Shown here piece after piece: positions 4,993 to 5,113 of a DNA stretch of 5,113 nt. Every line of letters starts with the position of its first letter. The stretch's first letter is position 1. Under the pieces are notes generated by a model that made no database searches, was not told the origin of the DNA, and saw nothing but the letters and a program-made list of their open reading frames with translations. This stretch comes from Moraxellaceae bacterium (lineage in GTDB: Bacteria; Pseudomonadota; Gammaproteobacteria; Pseudomonadales; Ketobacteraceae), in NCBI GenBank assembly GCA_002402125.1, contig NVVG01000004.1:1-5113 (forward strand). The letters are read 5' to 3'. The position numbers were made by a program, and so were the translations under genes.

Positions 4993-5113
4993 ATGAAACA
5001 AATAGCGTCATTTATTGTAATTTTGTCGGTTGTGATCGTTGTCTATCTCTACCTGGGCAACGCAGACAAATCAGCGATGTATGTAGTGAAAATCTGGGGT
5101 GAAAAGGGGACGG
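4993..5113 (+). CDS. N-terminal part of a small membrane-anchored or exported ORF, cut by the window end
   Basis: The ATG at 4993 opens a frame of at least 40 codons running off the right edge. It starts MKQ and then has a strongly hydrophobic stretch (about residues 4-21: Ile, Val, Leu and Tyr rich) followed by polar GNADKSA. This is the pattern of a signal anchor or uncleaved signal peptide; there is no lipobox cysteine. The remainder seen reads MYVVKIWGEKGT. A weak AGGG lies 9-12 bases upstream (near 4980-4983). No family is recognisable from 40 residues. The final bases resemble sequence found beside RAYT genes, so the ORF may be interrupted or extended by such an element just beyond the window. 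Confidence 0.45.
   Translation, partial: MKQIASFIVILSVVIVVYLYLGNADKSAMYVVKIWGEKGT

Overview
The window reads as chromosomal DNA of a gammaproteobacterium. The evidence is an Hda-type DnaA-inactivating AAA+ protein directly downstream of a CDP-alcohol phosphatidyltransferase, and a SlyX protein ending in the typical PPPHY tail. Moderate-to-low GC by eye and a c-di-GMP-binding PilZ protein would fit a marine, Cellvibrionales-like organism, but that finer placement is a guess. No tRNA, rRNA, CRISPR array or intact insertion sequence was seen.

Layout. Positions 3-389 (+) hold the 3' end of a CDP-alcohol phosphatidyltransferase cut by the window edge. Hda follows after 24 bases (414-1130, +). slyX (1149-1352, -) converges on hda. 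A 161-bp divergent region (1353-1513) with a direct repeat and a perfect-stem inverted repeat separates slyX from a two-gene rightward unit: a stand-alone PilZ protein (1514-1792) overlapping a DUF4112 membrane protein (1773-2354) by 20 nt. A 238-bp intergenic region (2355-2592) carries three perfect tandem copies of an 11-bp unit just upstream of a plausible sigma-70 promoter. That promoter would serve a PfkB/ribokinase-family sugar or nucleoside kinase (2593-3579). After 74 bp comes a 337-residue protein of unknown function (3654-4667) whose C-terminal half resembles Apea-like HEPN domains, with the expected catalytic residues apparently altered.

The last 446 bp change character. They hold a GC-rich hairpin, the short palindrome GGTGCCTGACACC, an AT-rich stretch with a faint resemblance to the N-terminus of REP-associated tyrosine transposases (RAYT), and the start of a small membrane-anchored ORF (4993 to the window edge). 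The window ends in GAAAAGGGGACGG, a sequence I associate with RAYT loci. This end is probably the border of an accessory or decayed mobile segment.

Functionally, the left part is housekeeping: phospholipid synthesis and replication-initiation control. The middle couples c-di-GMP sensing to a membrane protein. The right part (kinase, HEPN-like protein, tail) is less conserved in kind. I see no complete recognised defence system. The best candidates for something undescribed are the HEPN-like protein, the triple 11-bp repeat in front of the kinase, and the PilZ-DUF4112 pair.
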